A stretch of DNA of 64,000 bases from Intestinicryptomonas porci (GCF_033971905.1 NZ_JALBUT010000005.1:1-64000); one strand, 5' to 3'; positions 24,597-33,829 are shown, numbered from the stretch's first letter. Notes: generated by a model from the letters alone, not told the origin. Numbers and translations: made by a program.

Positions 24597-25369
24597 AAGC
24601 CGAGCAGATTTTTTAATTTTTCGGGCGGATTTGCAGCTTCCATCAACGCCCCGCCTATCAGGCAGGCGTCGGCTTTTGCTTTAAACATAAATTCAAGCTC
24701 TTCATGGGTGTTTATTCCGCTTTCCGCAACTTTTTTGCAGTTATTCGGGATTAAATTCAACAGGTCTGAAACTGCCGACAAGTCCGTTTTGAACGTCGCA
24801 AGGTCGCGCGAATTTACGCCGATGATTTCAGCCCCGCATTCGGTTGCAATTTCGATTTCTTCCGCGCTGTGCGTTTCGGTCAAAATGTCTAACTCTATTT
24901 CCCTTGCGAAGTCGATGAGGCGTTTTAATTCGTCTTTTTTGAGCATTCTTGCGATGAGAAGAGCCGCGCTTGCGCCGAATAGTTTTGCTTCAAGAAGCTG
25001 GTATGGGTCGAAAATAAAATCTTTTCTTAAAATCGGGATTTTTACTTGTGATACTGCAATTTTCAGGTTATCCAAGCTTCCAAGAAAGAAGTTTTTTTCG
25101 GTCAGGACGGAAAGCGCGCTTGCCCCTGACTTTTCAAGCCCTCTTGCGAGGGTTTCGGGGTCGAAGTTTTCGCGTATGACTCCTCTTGATGGCGACGCTT
25201 TTTTCAGTTCCGCTATGATGGCGGGCTTTGAGTTTTTTTGCGTTAGCGCGTCTTTAAATGACGCTCTTAACGGCGCGTCTTTTAGCATCTGCTTTTCAAT
25301 CGGGAAGCTTTTTTTCCGCAGTTCGACTTCGATTTTTTTCTTTTCTAAAATTTTATCAAGTATGTTCAT
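24593..25369 (-). CDS. trpC: Indole-3-glycerol phosphate synthase
   Basis: Closes the indole ring from CdRP in the fourth dedicated step. TIM barrel with AELKKASPSRGVI near the N-terminus (Lys and Ser of the active site), ILRKDFIFDPYQLLEA, IIGVNSRDL and the VAESGINTHEEL phosphate loop. 258 residues, no fusion to TrpF, in contrast to enteric TrpCF. Overlaps trpD and trpFB by 4 bp each. Confidence 0.97.
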   Translation of the reverse strand: MNILDKILEKKKIEVELRKKSFPIEKQMLKDAPLRASFKDALTQKNSKPAIIAELKKASPSRGVIRENFDPETLARGLEKSGASALSVLTEKNFFLGSLDNLKIAVSQVKIPILRKDFIFDPYQLLEAKLFGASAALLIARMLKKDELKRLIDFAREIELDILTETHSAEEIEIATECGAEIIGVNSRDLATFKTDLSAVSDLLNLIPNNCKKVAESGINTHEELEFMFKAKADACLIGGALMEAANPPEKLKNLLGL

Positions 25370-26388
25370 TTTGCGTTTGAAAATTCAATGAGTTTTTCAA
25401 GTTTTTCGAGAGCCTTGCCCGATGAAAGCGAGTTTTCCGCGAGTGCATAGGCAGATTTAAAATCGTCGGCAAGCCCCGCCGATATTATTGCGCCTGACGC
25501 GTTTAAAAGCACAATGTCGCGCGCCGAGGAGAAATCTTTGTTTTCGAGAATAAGGCGCAGTCTCTTTGCATTTTCGCGGGCGTCGCCGCCTTTTATTTCG
25601 GAATTGTCGCCCGTTTTTCCGATTATTGTTTCGGGGCGGAATTCGTAGGTTTTAATCTCTCCGCCGCGAAGCTCGCTTATGCGTGTGGGGGCGGAAACTC
25701 CTATTTCGTCGAGTCCGTCCGCGCTATGCACTATCAATGCGCGGGAAGAGCCGAGCCTTTGCAGAGCCTGCGCGAAAGTTTCGGTAAGCTTTGCGTCGAA
25801 AACGCCCAAGAGCTGTCCCTTTGCGCCTGCGGGATTTACGAGAGGCCCCAGCATGTTGAAGATTGTGCGGAAGCCAAGCAGTTTCCTGACGGGCGTTGCG
25901 TATTTAAAGGCGGGGTGCATCTTTTGCGCGAATAGAAACGCAATGCCGTTTTCTTGCAGGCAGTGTTCCATCACGGTGGGGTGTGCGTCTATATTTACCC
26001 CGAGTTCCGACAGCACGTCCGCGGAGCCGCATTTGCTTGAAACAGAACGTCCGCCGTGTTTTGCGACATACGCTCCCGCGCCCGACGCCACGAATGCGGC
26101 GGTTGTCGATATGTTGAAGGTGTCGGCTCCGTCACCGCCCGTGCCGCAGGTGTCGATGGCAGGATGCGCGCTCGTGTTTATGAAAGCCGCCTTCTTCCTG
26201 ATTGCCATGGCGGCTCCAACGAGCTCTTCGATGGATACGCCCTTCATGTTTTGCGCAACGAGAAACGACGCCGTTATGGCTTCTGGAACAACGCCTGACA
26301 TTATCTCGTCGAAGACTTCCGCCGATTCAGCCCGCGTCAAGTTTTCTTTTGATATGCTTATTTTTTTTACGGCTTCGAGCGTTTTCAT
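25366..26388 (-). CDS. trpD: Anthranilate phosphoribosyltransferase
   Basis: Transfers phosphoribosyl from PRPP to anthranilate. PRPP motif DTCGTGGDGADTFNIST is intact, as are GVNIDAHP, the PLVNPAGAKGQLLGVF stretch and HSADGLDEIG. 340 residues; it is a stand-alone enzyme, not fused to TrpG. Start overlaps the trpG stop by 4 bp. Confidence 0.97.
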   Translation of the reverse strand: MKTLEAVKKISISKENLTRAESAEVFDEIMSGVVPEAITASFLVAQNMKGVSIEELVGAAMAIRKKAAFINTSAHPAIDTCGTGGDGADTFNISTTAAFVASGAGAYVAKHGGRSVSSKCGSADVLSELGVNIDAHPTVMEHCLQENGIAFLFAQKMHPAFKYATPVRKLLGFRTIFNMLGPLVNPAGAKGQLLGVFDAKLTETFAQALQRLGSSRALIVHSADGLDEIGVSAPTRISELRGGEIKTYEFRPETIIGKTGDNSEIKGGDARENAKRLRLILENKDFSSARDIVLLNASGAIISAGLADDFKSAYALAENSLSSGKALEKLEKLIEFSNAK

Positions 26389-26960
26389 TTTTTTATCGAA
26401 TTAACGAAGTTTGCAAGAAGGCGTTTGCCGCCCGAAGTCATGATGCTTTCGGGGTGGAACTGCACGCCTTCGATGGGAAGAGTTTTGTGTTTCAGAGCCA
26501 TGATTTCGCCGTCTTCGGCTGTTGCGGTTATTTCGAGGCAGTCGGGCAAATTCGCGGAATTTACCGCGAGGCTGTGGTATCTAACGACGCTTAAAGGGGA
26601 GGGAAGCCCCTTGAAGACGCCTTGAAAGTTGTGTTCGATTTTTGAAATCTTGCCATGCATTATTTTCTTTGCGCCGACGATTTCTCCACCCAAAGCCTGC
26701 GCTATTGTTTGCATTCCAAGGCAGACACCGAACAGGCTTATTTTTCTTTGGGCGCAGAGGCTTACCATTTCAAGGCATACCCCCGCGTTGTCGGGATTGC
26801 TGGGTCCGGGCGAAATCAAAACCGCGTCGGGATTTAGTGATAGCATTTCCTCCGCCGTCATTTCGTCATTTCTAAGAACTTTCACGGGTTCGCCGAGCGT
26901 TTCCAAAAAATGGACGAGGTTATATGAAAAAGAGTCGTAGTTATCAATTAGCAAAATCAT
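26385..26960 (-). CDS. trpG: Anthranilate synthase component II (glutamine amidotransferase)
   Basis: Class I glutaminase that feeds ammonia to TrpE. The catalytic Cys is in FGVCLGMQTIAQALGG and the His-Glu pair in EGVQFHPESIMTSGG; the NYDSFSYNLVHFLE N-terminus is typical. 191 residues. As in many bacteria it could also serve PabB in folate synthesis; no pabB is in the window. It follows trpE by 14 bp. Confidence 0.96.
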   Translation of the reverse strand: MILLIDNYDSFSYNLVHFLETLGEPVKVLRNDEMTAEEMLSLNPDAVLISPGPSNPDNAGVCLEMVSLCAQRKISLFGVCLGMQTIAQALGGEIVGAKKIMHGKISKIEHNFQGVFKGLPSPLSVVRYHSLAVNSANLPDCLEITATAEDGEIMALKHKTLPIEGVQFHPESIMTSGGKRLLANFVNSIKK

Positions 26961-26974
26961 AAAAATCCTTTCTA

Positions 26975-28465
26975 TTACGAAAACAATTCGACGTCCAGAG
27001 TAAGCCTGCTTGCCGCTTCAATCGCGCGCGCCACTGCTCTTGCCTTTGAGCGCGTCTCTTCGTATTCCTTTTCGCTTTCGCTGTCGTAAACTATGCCCGC
27101 CCCCGCGCGCACCGACAGCTTGCCGTCTGTGATTTGCAGGGTGCGTATGGTGATTGCCATGTCCATTTGCCCATTGTAGCCGATGTAGCCCACACAGCCG
27201 CCGTATGCGCCCCTTGCGGAGGGTTCAAGTTCGTTTATTATCTGCATTGCGCGGACTTTCGGCGCACCGGAAAGAGTGCCTGCGGGGAATGTCGCGGCAA
27301 GAACGTCGAAGGCGTCAATTCCTTTTTTGGCTTCGCCTTCAACCTGGCTTACGAGGTGCATGACGTGCGAATATCTGCGTATTGACATATATTCACTAAC
27401 TTGCACGCTTCCTGCAACGCAGACTTTTGAAATGTCGTTTCTGCCCAAATCCACAAGCATCAGGTGTTCGGCGCGCTCTTTTTCGTCTGATAGAAGTTCG
27501 TCTGCAAGCGCGATGTCTTCGGCTTCGTTTTTGCCCCTTTTGCGAGTTCCTGCAATCGGGCTTGTGAAGACTTTTCCGTTTTCAAGGCGGACGAGCGTTT
27601 CGGGGGAGGAGCCGACAAGCGCGTTGTTCCCGCTCTTAAAGCAGAACATGTAAGGCGATGGATTTATAAATCTCAACGCCCTGTATGCCGAAAGGGCATC
27701 GACATCGGCGTCGCTTGAAAATTCCTGCGAAAGCACGACTTGTATGATTTCTCCCTGTTTAATGTATTCCTTTGCCTTATCGACGATTTCAAGAAAGTCG
27801 TCTTTTGGCATATTCGAGACGAATTTTATCGGCTTTGAATTTTCGCAAAACGAAATTTTCGCGCTTTCGTGGAAGATTTTTATAAGGCGTTCGATACGCT
27901 TGCAAGCGTGGTTATATGCGGCTTCGGGCGTATCAAATTCGTCGGTGTGGGCGCAGACTAAAATTTTTATCGTGTGGCGAATGTTGTCGAAAATCGCAAG
28001 CTCGTCGAAAATTCCAAGGCGCGCGGTTTTGAACGCGGTTGCGTTTTTGGGTTTTGGCAGGCGTTCAAACAAGTTTACGGTTTCATAGCTGAAATATCCC
28101 GCGGCTCCGCCGAAAAATCTCGGAAGCCCCTCTATTTCAGCGGCGTTTCTCGTTTTTAAATAGGAGCGAAGCGGGCTTAGCGGAGACTGCGTACCTTCAG
28201 ACGTAAAAACTCTCCCGTCTTTGAATTTCAAAACAGACTTCCCTTCGTCTGCTTCAAAAACTGCTTTCGGCTCAAATCCGATAAAGGAGTATCTGCCGTA
28301 GTCGTTGGCATTTTCCGCGCTTTCCAAAAGAAAGGCGTCTTCGCGTTCGGCTATTTTTGAAAAAGCCGATACGGGCGTTTCGACGTCCGCCAGAAGTTCG
28401 GCGTAAACGGGAATTACATTGTGGTTTTGCGAATATTTTTTGAATTCTTCTAATGCAGGTTTCAT
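26975..28465 (-). CDS. trpE: Anthranilate synthase component I
   Basis: Makes anthranilate from chorismate, with ammonia from TrpG. The chorismate-binding domain contains YIKQGEIIQVVLSQEF, the SPETLVRLENGKVFTSPIAG motif, RAEHLMLVDLGRNDISKV and VRAGAGIVYDSESEKEYEE. The N-terminal domain shows LLESAENANDYGRYSFIG, where the family's LLES element marks the tryptophan feedback site. The frame extends to 28498, but the ATG at 28465 lies just downstream of the attenuator terminator and fits the family. 496 residues. Confidence 0.96.
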   Translation of the reverse strand: MKPALEEFKKYSQNHNVIPVYAELLADVETPVSAFSKIAEREDAFLLESAENANDYGRYSFIGFEPKAVFEADEGKSVLKFKDGRVFTSEGTQSPLSPLRSYLKTRNAAEIEGLPRFFGGAAGYFSYETVNLFERLPKPKNATAFKTARLGIFDELAIFDNIRHTIKILVCAHTDEFDTPEAAYNHACKRIERLIKIFHESAKISFCENSKPIKFVSNMPKDDFLEIVDKAKEYIKQGEIIQVVLSQEFSSDADVDALSAYRALRFINPSPYMFCFKSGNNALVGSSPETLVRLENGKVFTSPIAGTRKRGKNEAEDIALADELLSDEKERAEHLMLVDLGRNDISKVCVAGSVQVSEYMSIRRYSHVMHLVSQVEGEAKKGIDAFDVLAATFPAGTLSGAPKVRAMQIINELEPSARGAYGGCVGYIGYNGQMDMAITIRTLQITDGKLSVRAGAGIVYDSESEKEYEETRSKARAVARAIEAASRLTLDVELFS

Positions 28466-28476
28466 AATTTGGACAC

Positions 28477-28506
28477 AAAAAAAGCGGCCAAAATACAAAA
28501 GGCCGC
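28477..28506 (-). terminator. trp attenuator terminator
   Basis: On the minus strand GCGGCC (28506-28501) pairs with GGCCGC (28489-28484) around an 11-base A/T loop and is followed by seven T, directly before trpE. The same GCGGCC can instead pair with GGTCGC (28541-28536) inside the leader peptide gene, with one U-G, which would be the antiterminator. A ribosome at the leader stop would cover GGTCGC and favour termination; one stalled at the Trp codons would leave it free. Confidence 0.88.
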
Positions 28507-28531
28507 CACCGCTTTAATTTGAATTAAACCG

Positions 28532-28570
28532 TTATGCGACCTTCGACTTTGTCCACCAAGAGTTAAACAT
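28532..28570 (-). CDS. trpL: trp leader peptide (MFNSWWTKSKVA)
   Basis: A 12-codon open frame on the minus strand between the trp promoter and the attenuator. It has two adjacent Trp codons (28558-28553), the hallmark of trp attenuation leaders. Its last codons overlap the sequence GGTCGC that can pair with the 5' arm of the terminator. No strong ribosome site is seen before its ATG. The coding call rests on the position, the WW pair and the fitting RNA pairings together. Confidence 0.88.
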   Translation of the reverse strand: MFNSWWTKSKVA

Positions 28571-28595
28571 GTTTGTGATTTTTTTAATGGCTTAT

Positions 28596-28625
28596 TTTTT
28601 AGACTTTTGATGTTTGTGTTGTCAA
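28596..28625 (-). promoter_or_regulatory. Promoter of the trp operon
   Basis: Minus-strand TTGACA (28625-28620, exact -35 consensus) and TAAAAA (28601-28596) are 18 bp apart. Transcription would begin around 28589, about 18 nt before the leader ATG, a leader arrangement expected for attenuation. No TrpR operator was recognised. Confidence 0.65.
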
Positions 28626-28748
28626 ATATTTTTTTAAAAAATTTTTTCTTTGAAAAAAAACGCGAACGTATGCTATATTAAAAAAATCGACAAATTTAGT
28701 TTGCAAAATAAAATAGCCGTGCAAGAAGCCGCCCAAGAAATAGCCTGT

Positions 28749-29423
28749 ATGTTCCCGCGCCGCATTCCATCAGAAATCGTGGCGGAGCTTCCCATGGCGT
28801 CTTACAAGGGCGACATTGTGCTGGTAAATTCCGAAGAGGAGGCGCAATCGGCGGTTTTGGAAATTTCAAAGGAAACTCTTTTGGGTTTTGACACCGAGTC
28901 GCGCCCGAGCTTCAAAAAGGGTTTTTCTTATCCCGTTTCAATCCTGCAAATAGGCGGAGCGGAAAAGGTCTGGATTTTCAGGCTCGCAAACATTGGTTCT
29001 GCCATTGAAAAGGTATTTTCTATATTGGAAAATCCGGTCATAAAAAAAGTCGGGGTTGCCGTAAATGGAGACATCGCGAACTTGAAGGCTTTGCGCGACT
29101 TTACTCCCGCGGGCTTTGAGGATATAAGCGTCAAGACGCGGCAGGTTGGAATAGTAAATACCGGGCTTAGAAATTTGCTTTCGCTTTTTACGGGGCTTAG
29201 GATTTCAAAAAGCGCGCAAATGAGCAACTGGGCGGCGGAGGAACTTTCAAAAAAGCAGATTTCTTACGCCGCAACCGACGCTTGGGCAAGCAGGATTTTG
29301 TATTTGGAAGTCGAAAAGCTTTTCGAGCACGGCTATGTCTTGGAGCCTGAAAAGCCGAGGGAAGACAAGCGCGGCATTGTAAGACGCTTCTTTGAAAAGT
29401 TGCGCTCGAAGTTTTGGTGTTGA
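28749..29423 (+). CDS. 3'-5' exonuclease, RNase D-like DEDD family
   Basis: Short stand-alone DEDD exonuclease domain with no HRDC domain, so not full RNase D. Exo I is LLGFDTESRPSF (Asp, Glu), exo II lies in GVAVNGDIANLKALRD (Asp), and exo III is ISYAATDAWASRILYLEV (Asp with Tyr four residues earlier). Role probably in RNA 3' trimming. The frame opens with a TTG at 28650, but that part has no family-like sequence; the ATG at 28749 (MFPRRIPSEIVAELP) fits better and gives 224 residues. Divergent from the trp operon. Confidence 0.85.
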   Translation: MFPRRIPSEIVAELPMASYKGDIVLVNSEEEAQSAVLEISKETLLGFDTESRPSFKKGFSYPVSILQIGGAEKVWIFRLANIGSAIEKVFSILENPVIKKVGVAVNGDIANLKALRDFTPAGFEDISVKTRQVGIVNTGLRNLLSLFTGLRISKSAQMSNWAAEELSKKQISYAATDAWASRILYLEVEKLFEHGYVLEPEKPREDKRGIVRRFFEKLRSKFWC

Positions 29424-29538
29424 TTCGAGGTCATCTTTGTTTTTTGCAGGGCGTTTTTGCGTTTTATTTTACTGTAATATAAACGCCGGCTTTACAATTC
29501 AATCTTTGAAAAGTAAAAATAATATCATAAAAAAGAAA

Positions 29539-29554
29539 CAGTCTGTTAAGACTG
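29539..29554 (+). promoter_or_regulatory. Candidate operator of the pentulose operon
   Basis: CAGTCT-GTTA-AGACTG is a perfect 6-bp inverted repeat 42 bp before araB. Its place in a catabolic gene leader suggests a repressor site. No regulator gene is adjacent, so the binding protein is unknown. Confidence 0.4.
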
Positions 29555-29596
29555 CATGATTATTGTTTGTTCGAGGCTTAAAATTCAGGAGATATT

Positions 29597-31261
29597 ATGA
29601 AAACTACAATAGGGGTTGATTACGGGACCAATTCGTGTCGCGCGGTCGTTGTCGATTGCTCGAACGGGCGCGAGCTTGGCTCCGGAGTTTATAATTACGA
29701 AAGTGGCTTTCAGGGCGTTTTGATTGACGCAAAAGACGCAAATCTTGCGCGCCAAAAGCCCGCAGATTATCTGAAAGGCTTGGAGATTACGATAAGGGAT
29801 GCCCTAAGCGAAGCTTCTAAAAATTGCAAGGATTTTTCCGCAGACAGCGTTTGCGGCATAGGCGTTGACACCACGGGCTCCTCGCCGCTTCCCCTTTGCA
29901 GGGACAATTCTCCGCTTGGCGAAACCGATGAATTTAAAAATAATTTAAACGCCCAGTGTTGGCTTTGGAAAGACCACACTTCTATTTCGGAAGCCGAAAA
30001 AATAACTGCTCTTGCTTCTAAAATCCGCCCGCAATATTTGGCAAAATGCGGCGGAGTTTATTCTTCCGAATGGTGGTGGAGCAAAATTTGGCACTGCTTG
30101 AACGTAGATGAAAAAGTTTTTGACGCCGCGTTTTCGTGGGCTGAAATCGCCGACTGGATTCCGTCGGTTTTGGCGGGCGTGAAAAATCCGCTTGAAATCA
30201 AGCGCGGCGTTTGCGCGGCGGGGCACAAGGCATTTTATTGCGAAGAGTGGGGCGGGCTTCCCGACGGCGAATTTTTGTCGGCTCTTTCCCCGAAGCTTGC
30301 AAAATTAAAGGAAAATTTGTATTCAAAAGCCTATTCAGCCGATACTGTTGCGGGATATTTGTGCGCAGAGTGGGCGGAAAAGTTAGGCTTGAAGGAGGGA
30401 ATTGCAATCGCCATTGGCGAGTTCGACGTCCACTACGGCTCAATCGCAAGCGGAGTTTCGGAGGGCGTGCTTGTAAAGGCTGTCGGCACAAGCACTTGCG
30501 ACTGCACCGTAAAATCGGCGGATTCAAAGCTTCCCGACATAAAGGGCATTTGCGGAATTGTAAACGGCTCGATTTTGCCGAATTGCTACGGTTTGGAAGC
30601 GGGGCAGTCGGCGGTTGGCGACATCTTTAAATGGTGGATTGAAGTCCTGCTTGGAAACGACGGCTCCGCTTTCAAGAAATTCAGGGAAGAAGTAATTTCA
30701 CAAAAACCCGGCGAGGCGGGGCTGCTTGCCCTCGACTGGAACAACGGCAACCGCACCGTTTTGGTTGACCAGCGTTTGACGGGGCTTGTTATGGGGCAGA
30801 CTTTGCACACAACTGCAGCTGAAATCTACCGCGCCTTGATAGAAGCCACGGCGTACGGCGCAAAAATCATAATCGACAGGTTTGAAGAAAACGGAGTGGA
30901 AATCAAAAAGGTCGTTTGCTGCGGCGGCATCGCGCAAAAAGACGAGATGACAATGCAGATTTATTCAGACGTCTTTAACCGAGAAATTTATATTGCAAAA
31001 AGCTTTCAGACTTGCGCGCTTGGGGCGGCTATCGGGGCTGCGGTGGCTTCGGGCGTTTACGGCGGCTTTTCCGAAGCGCAGTCGAAAATGGTTTCGTTTA
31101 AGGACAAGGTTTATAAGCCAATACCCGAAAATGTCGAAGTTTACGCAAAACTCTTCGGGTTATACAGGCAGATTCACGACGCTTTCGGCGGCGTAAAAAC
31201 TGAAAGCTTGGCAAACGTGATGAAAGATCTTTTGAAAATCAAAGAAGAGGCGAGAAAATGA
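29597..31261 (+). CDS. araB: Ribulokinase
   Basis: FGGY-family carbohydrate kinase that phosphorylates L-ribulose in arabinose breakdown. N-terminal phosphate loop VDYGTNSCRAVVVD, DTTGSSPLPL, the ribulokinase-specific QCWLWKDHTS and EWWWSKIW, and the C-terminal CCGGIAQKDEMTMQIYSDV ATP motif are visible. 554 residues matches the AraB class 1 enzyme. AGGAG lies 7-8 bp before the ATG. It overlaps araD by 4 bp. araA (isomerase) is not in the window, so the pathway is completed elsewhere. Confidence 0.93.
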   Translation: MKTTIGVDYGTNSCRAVVVDCSNGRELGSGVYNYESGFQGVLIDAKDANLARQKPADYLKGLEITIRDALSEASKNCKDFSADSVCGIGVDTTGSSPLPLCRDNSPLGETDEFKNNLNAQCWLWKDHTSISEAEKITALASKIRPQYLAKCGGVYSSEWWWSKIWHCLNVDEKVFDAAFSWAEIADWIPSVLAGVKNPLEIKRGVCAAGHKAFYCEEWGGLPDGEFLSALSPKLAKLKENLYSKAYSADTVAGYLCAEWAEKLGLKEGIAIAIGEFDVHYGSIASGVSEGVLVKAVGTSTCDCTVKSADSKLPDIKGICGIVNGSILPNCYGLEAGQSAVGDIFKWWIEVLLGNDGSAFKKFREEVISQKPGEAGLLALDWNNGNRTVLVDQRLTGLVMGQTLHTTAAEIYRALIEATAYGAKIIIDRFEENGVEIKKVVCCGGIAQKDEMTMQIYSDVFNREIYIAKSFQTCALGAAIGAAVASGVYGGFSEAQSKMVSFKDKVYKPIPENVEVYAKLFGLYRQIHDAFGGVKTESLANVMKDLLKIKEEARK

Positions 31262-31953
31262 AATTTGAAGACATAAGAGCGGAGGCGTGCGTCGCAAACA
31301 AAATGTTGCCGCAATCAAAACTTGTGGATATGACCTTCGGAAATGTCGGGGTTTTCGACAAGGAGCGCGGCGTTTTTGCCATAAAGCCGAGCGGGGTTGA
31401 CTATGAAAAGCTGACTCCCGAAGACATGGTAATTGTCGATTTAAACGGCAAGGTTGTTGACGGAAATTTGCGCCCTTCAAGCGACACTCCGACCTATGTA
31501 GAAATTTTCAAGGCGTTCGGAGTGCGCGCCATGGTCCACACCCATTCAAGGGCGGCAACCGCCTTTGCGCAGGCTCTTATGCCAATTCCCGCCTTCGGCA
31601 CGACACATTCCGACTATTTTTATGGCGACATTCCTGTAACGCGCCCGATGACGGCTGATGAAATTGCTTCTGAGTACGAAAAGAACACGGGGCTTGTTAT
31701 TGTCGAAACTTTCAAAAAGCTGAATTTAAATCCCGATGAAATGCAGGCTGTTTTGGTTGCTTGGCATGCGCCTTTTGTTTGGGGAAACAGCGGCAAAAAG
31801 GCAGTCGAAAACGCAAAGGCTTTGGAAATTTGCGCGGATATGGCACTAAAAACGCTGTCGCTAAATCCATCGGCCGCAAGAATTTCGGAAGAGCTGAAAG
31901 ACAAGCACTTTTTGCGCAAGCACGGCAAAAACGCCTATTACGGACAAATTTGA
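31258..31953 (+). CDS. araD: L-ribulose-5-phosphate 4-epimerase
   Basis: Class II aldolase fold, zinc-dependent; converts L-ribulose 5-phosphate to D-xylulose 5-phosphate. TFGNVGVFD, KPSGVDYEKLTPEDMVIVD, RPSSDTPTYVEIFKA and the zinc-site VHTHSRAATAFAQA (two His) are present, with GTTHSDYFYGDIPVTR after. 231 residues as in E. coli AraD. Couples to araB by a 4-bp overlap. Confidence 0.94.
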   Translation: MKFEDIRAEACVANKMLPQSKLVDMTFGNVGVFDKERGVFAIKPSGVDYEKLTPEDMVIVDLNGKVVDGNLRPSSDTPTYVEIFKAFGVRAMVHTHSRAATAFAQALMPIPAFGTTHSDYFYGDIPVTRPMTADEIASEYEKNTGLVIVETFKKLNLNPDEMQAVLVAWHAPFVWGNSGKKAVENAKALEICADMALKTLSLNPSAARISEELKDKHFLRKHGKNAYYGQI

Positions 31954-32021
31954 TTTTTGCCTTGAAAGAGAATTTTTTTCGGCATATTTTGTTTTTTAAC
32001 TTTTAACAAATAATATTGAGT

Positions 32022-33749
32022 ATGCAAGAGATTATAAATTGGCAGGACTGGCTGGTTATTGCCGCCTATTTCGTAATTATCGGACTTGTAGCCTGGTGGA
32101 GCGGGCGCGGTCAAAAATCGACTGAAGACTACTTTTTGGCGGGCAGAAACGCGGGCTGGCTCACGATAGGTGCATCAATATTTACCGCAAACATCGGTTC
32201 GGAGCACATAGTCGGCTTGGCGGGCGCGGGCGCAAATTCTGGCATGGCGATGGCGCACTGGGAAATGCACGCATGGGTTCTCATTCTGCTTGCCTATGTA
32301 TTCGTGCCTTTTTATTACAAGGCGGGCGTTTCAACGATACCCGAATTTTTGGAAAAACGCTTTGGCTCCAAAACAAGATGGCTTCTTTCTGTCGTCTCTT
32401 TGGTTGCATACATCTTTACAAAAGTCAGCGTAACTGTCTATGCGGGAGCAATAGTATTTGGTGCGTTTTTGGGCGATACTTTCGGTTCTGTTGAAAACGC
32501 GTTCTGGGTCGGCGCGTTCGCAACCGTTATATTGACAGGCATTTACACTGTTTTTGGCGGCATGAAGGCCATTCTTTACACAGCCACTCCGCAGGCGGTA
32601 ATCTTGATTTTGGGTTCCGCTCTCATCACATACTTCGGCTTGTCCGAGTTGGGCGGAATGAAAGAGGGTTTTGACTCGACCATAACAGGCGGTTGGAACG
32701 CCTTGATTGACTCTGCAAAAACAAAGGCGGGGGATTTCGCATTGTGGCGTCCGCTTTCAGATCCCACTTTCCCGTGGCTTGCCGTATTGATAGCTTCCCC
32801 CATCATCGGCATCTGGTACTGGTGCACCGACCAATATATTGTTCAGCGCACGTTTTCCGCAAAGAATTTGGAAATCGCCCGCAAGGGTGCGCTTTTCGGC
32901 GGGCTTCTTAAAATAACACCCGTTCTCATTTTTCTTATCCCGGGCATGATTGGCTGGGCGTTGTTTGACTTAAATCCCGAAAAATTCAAGCTCTCAATCG
33001 ACGCAGAAGGTCAGATTATGGGCGACGCGGTTTTCCCGATGCTTGTGACCACGCTTTTGCCGCACTGGTTCAGGGGCTTGATTGTCGCCTGCTTGTTGGC
33101 GGCGCTCATGAGCTCTTTGGCTTCATTGTTTAATTCTTCTGCGGCACTCTTTACCGACGATATTTACAAAAAAATCGTAAAAGGCAAAACTCAAAAGTAC
33201 TATGTAAACGCAGGCAGAATTGCGACAGTCGTCGTTGTCGGCATCGGCATGATTTGGATTCCCATCATGAAGCAGGTTGCAAGCGGCGGATTGTTCCCGT
33301 ATTTGCAAAATGTTCAGGGCTTTATCGCTCCCGCCATTGCCGCGGTGTTCCTTCTTGCCATTTTCTGGAAGAGAATGAACGAATTTGGCGCGATTGCGGG
33401 CTTGGTTTTGGGCTTTGTGGCGGGCATGGCAAAGCTCACCATACAAACATTCTTCGGCAAGGAAAAAATCGACGTTCCCGTGCTATCGCAGATTGGCGAC
33501 TTCAATGCTTATTACGCGACGGGCGTTTTGTTCTTGTTTAGCATCGTTGTTATTATATTTGCAAGCAAGATGCGTCCCGCGCCCGCTTCTGAAAAGACAA
33601 CGGGGCTTACGTACGCGTGGCTTTTGTCCGACAAGCAGGCGAAAAAGGAAATCGAAGATTCTTGGGATTGGTCGAACAAGATTTTTGCGGGCTTGATTTT
33701 CCTTGGCGTCTTGGGAATGTACTTGTACTTCTCGTTCTGGCTTTCATAA
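32022..33749 (+). CDS. Sodium/solute symporter (SSS family), probable sugar uptake
   Basis: Sodium-coupled transporter of the SGLT type with about 14 membrane segments. The N-terminal pattern DYFLAGRNAGWLTIGASIFTANIGSEHIVGLAG is typical of SGLT-like members, where the SEH segment helps in sodium and substrate binding, and GIWYWCTDQYIVQR is also kept. Position 68 bp after araD suggests uptake of arabinose or a related sugar; specificity is inference. ATG at 32022 is chosen over an in-frame TTG at 32016. 575 residues. Confidence 0.9.
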   Translation: MQEIINWQDWLVIAAYFVIIGLVAWWSGRGQKSTEDYFLAGRNAGWLTIGASIFTANIGSEHIVGLAGAGANSGMAMAHWEMHAWVLILLAYVFVPFYYKAGVSTIPEFLEKRFGSKTRWLLSVVSLVAYIFTKVSVTVYAGAIVFGAFLGDTFGSVENAFWVGAFATVILTGIYTVFGGMKAILYTATPQAVILILGSALITYFGLSELGGMKEGFDSTITGGWNALIDSAKTKAGDFALWRPLSDPTFPWLAVLIASPIIGIWYWCTDQYIVQRTFSAKNLEIARKGALFGGLLKITPVLIFLIPGMIGWALFDLNPEKFKLSIDAEGQIMGDAVFPMLVTTLLPHWFRGLIVACLLAALMSSLASLFNSSAALFTDDIYKKIVKGKTQKYYVNAGRIATVVVVGIGMIWIPIMKQVASGGLFPYLQNVQGFIAPAIAAVFLLAIFWKRMNEFGAIAGLVLGFVAGMAKLTIQTFFGKEKIDVPVLSQIGDFNAYYATGVLFLFSIVVIIFASKMRPAPASEKTTGLTYAWLLSDKQAKKEIEDSWDWSNKIFAGLIFLGVLGMYLYFSFWLS

Positions 33750-33798
33750 AGTATAAAAATTTCCGACGCTTTAAAGGCGTAGAATTGAAAATCAAAAG

Positions 33799-33829
33799 AT
33801 GGCATCGGCGTTTTCGGTGCCATTTTTTT
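33799..33829 (+). terminator. Terminator after the symporter gene
   Basis: ATGGCATCG (33799-33807) pairs with CGGTGCCAT (33815-33823) with one G-U, followed by a run of seven T, 50 bp past the symporter stop. Confidence 0.85.

Noticed and set aside
28650..28748. Upstream extension of the exonuclease gene from a TTG
   Set aside because: The 33 extra residues are low complexity with no family match, and an ATG with better context follows.
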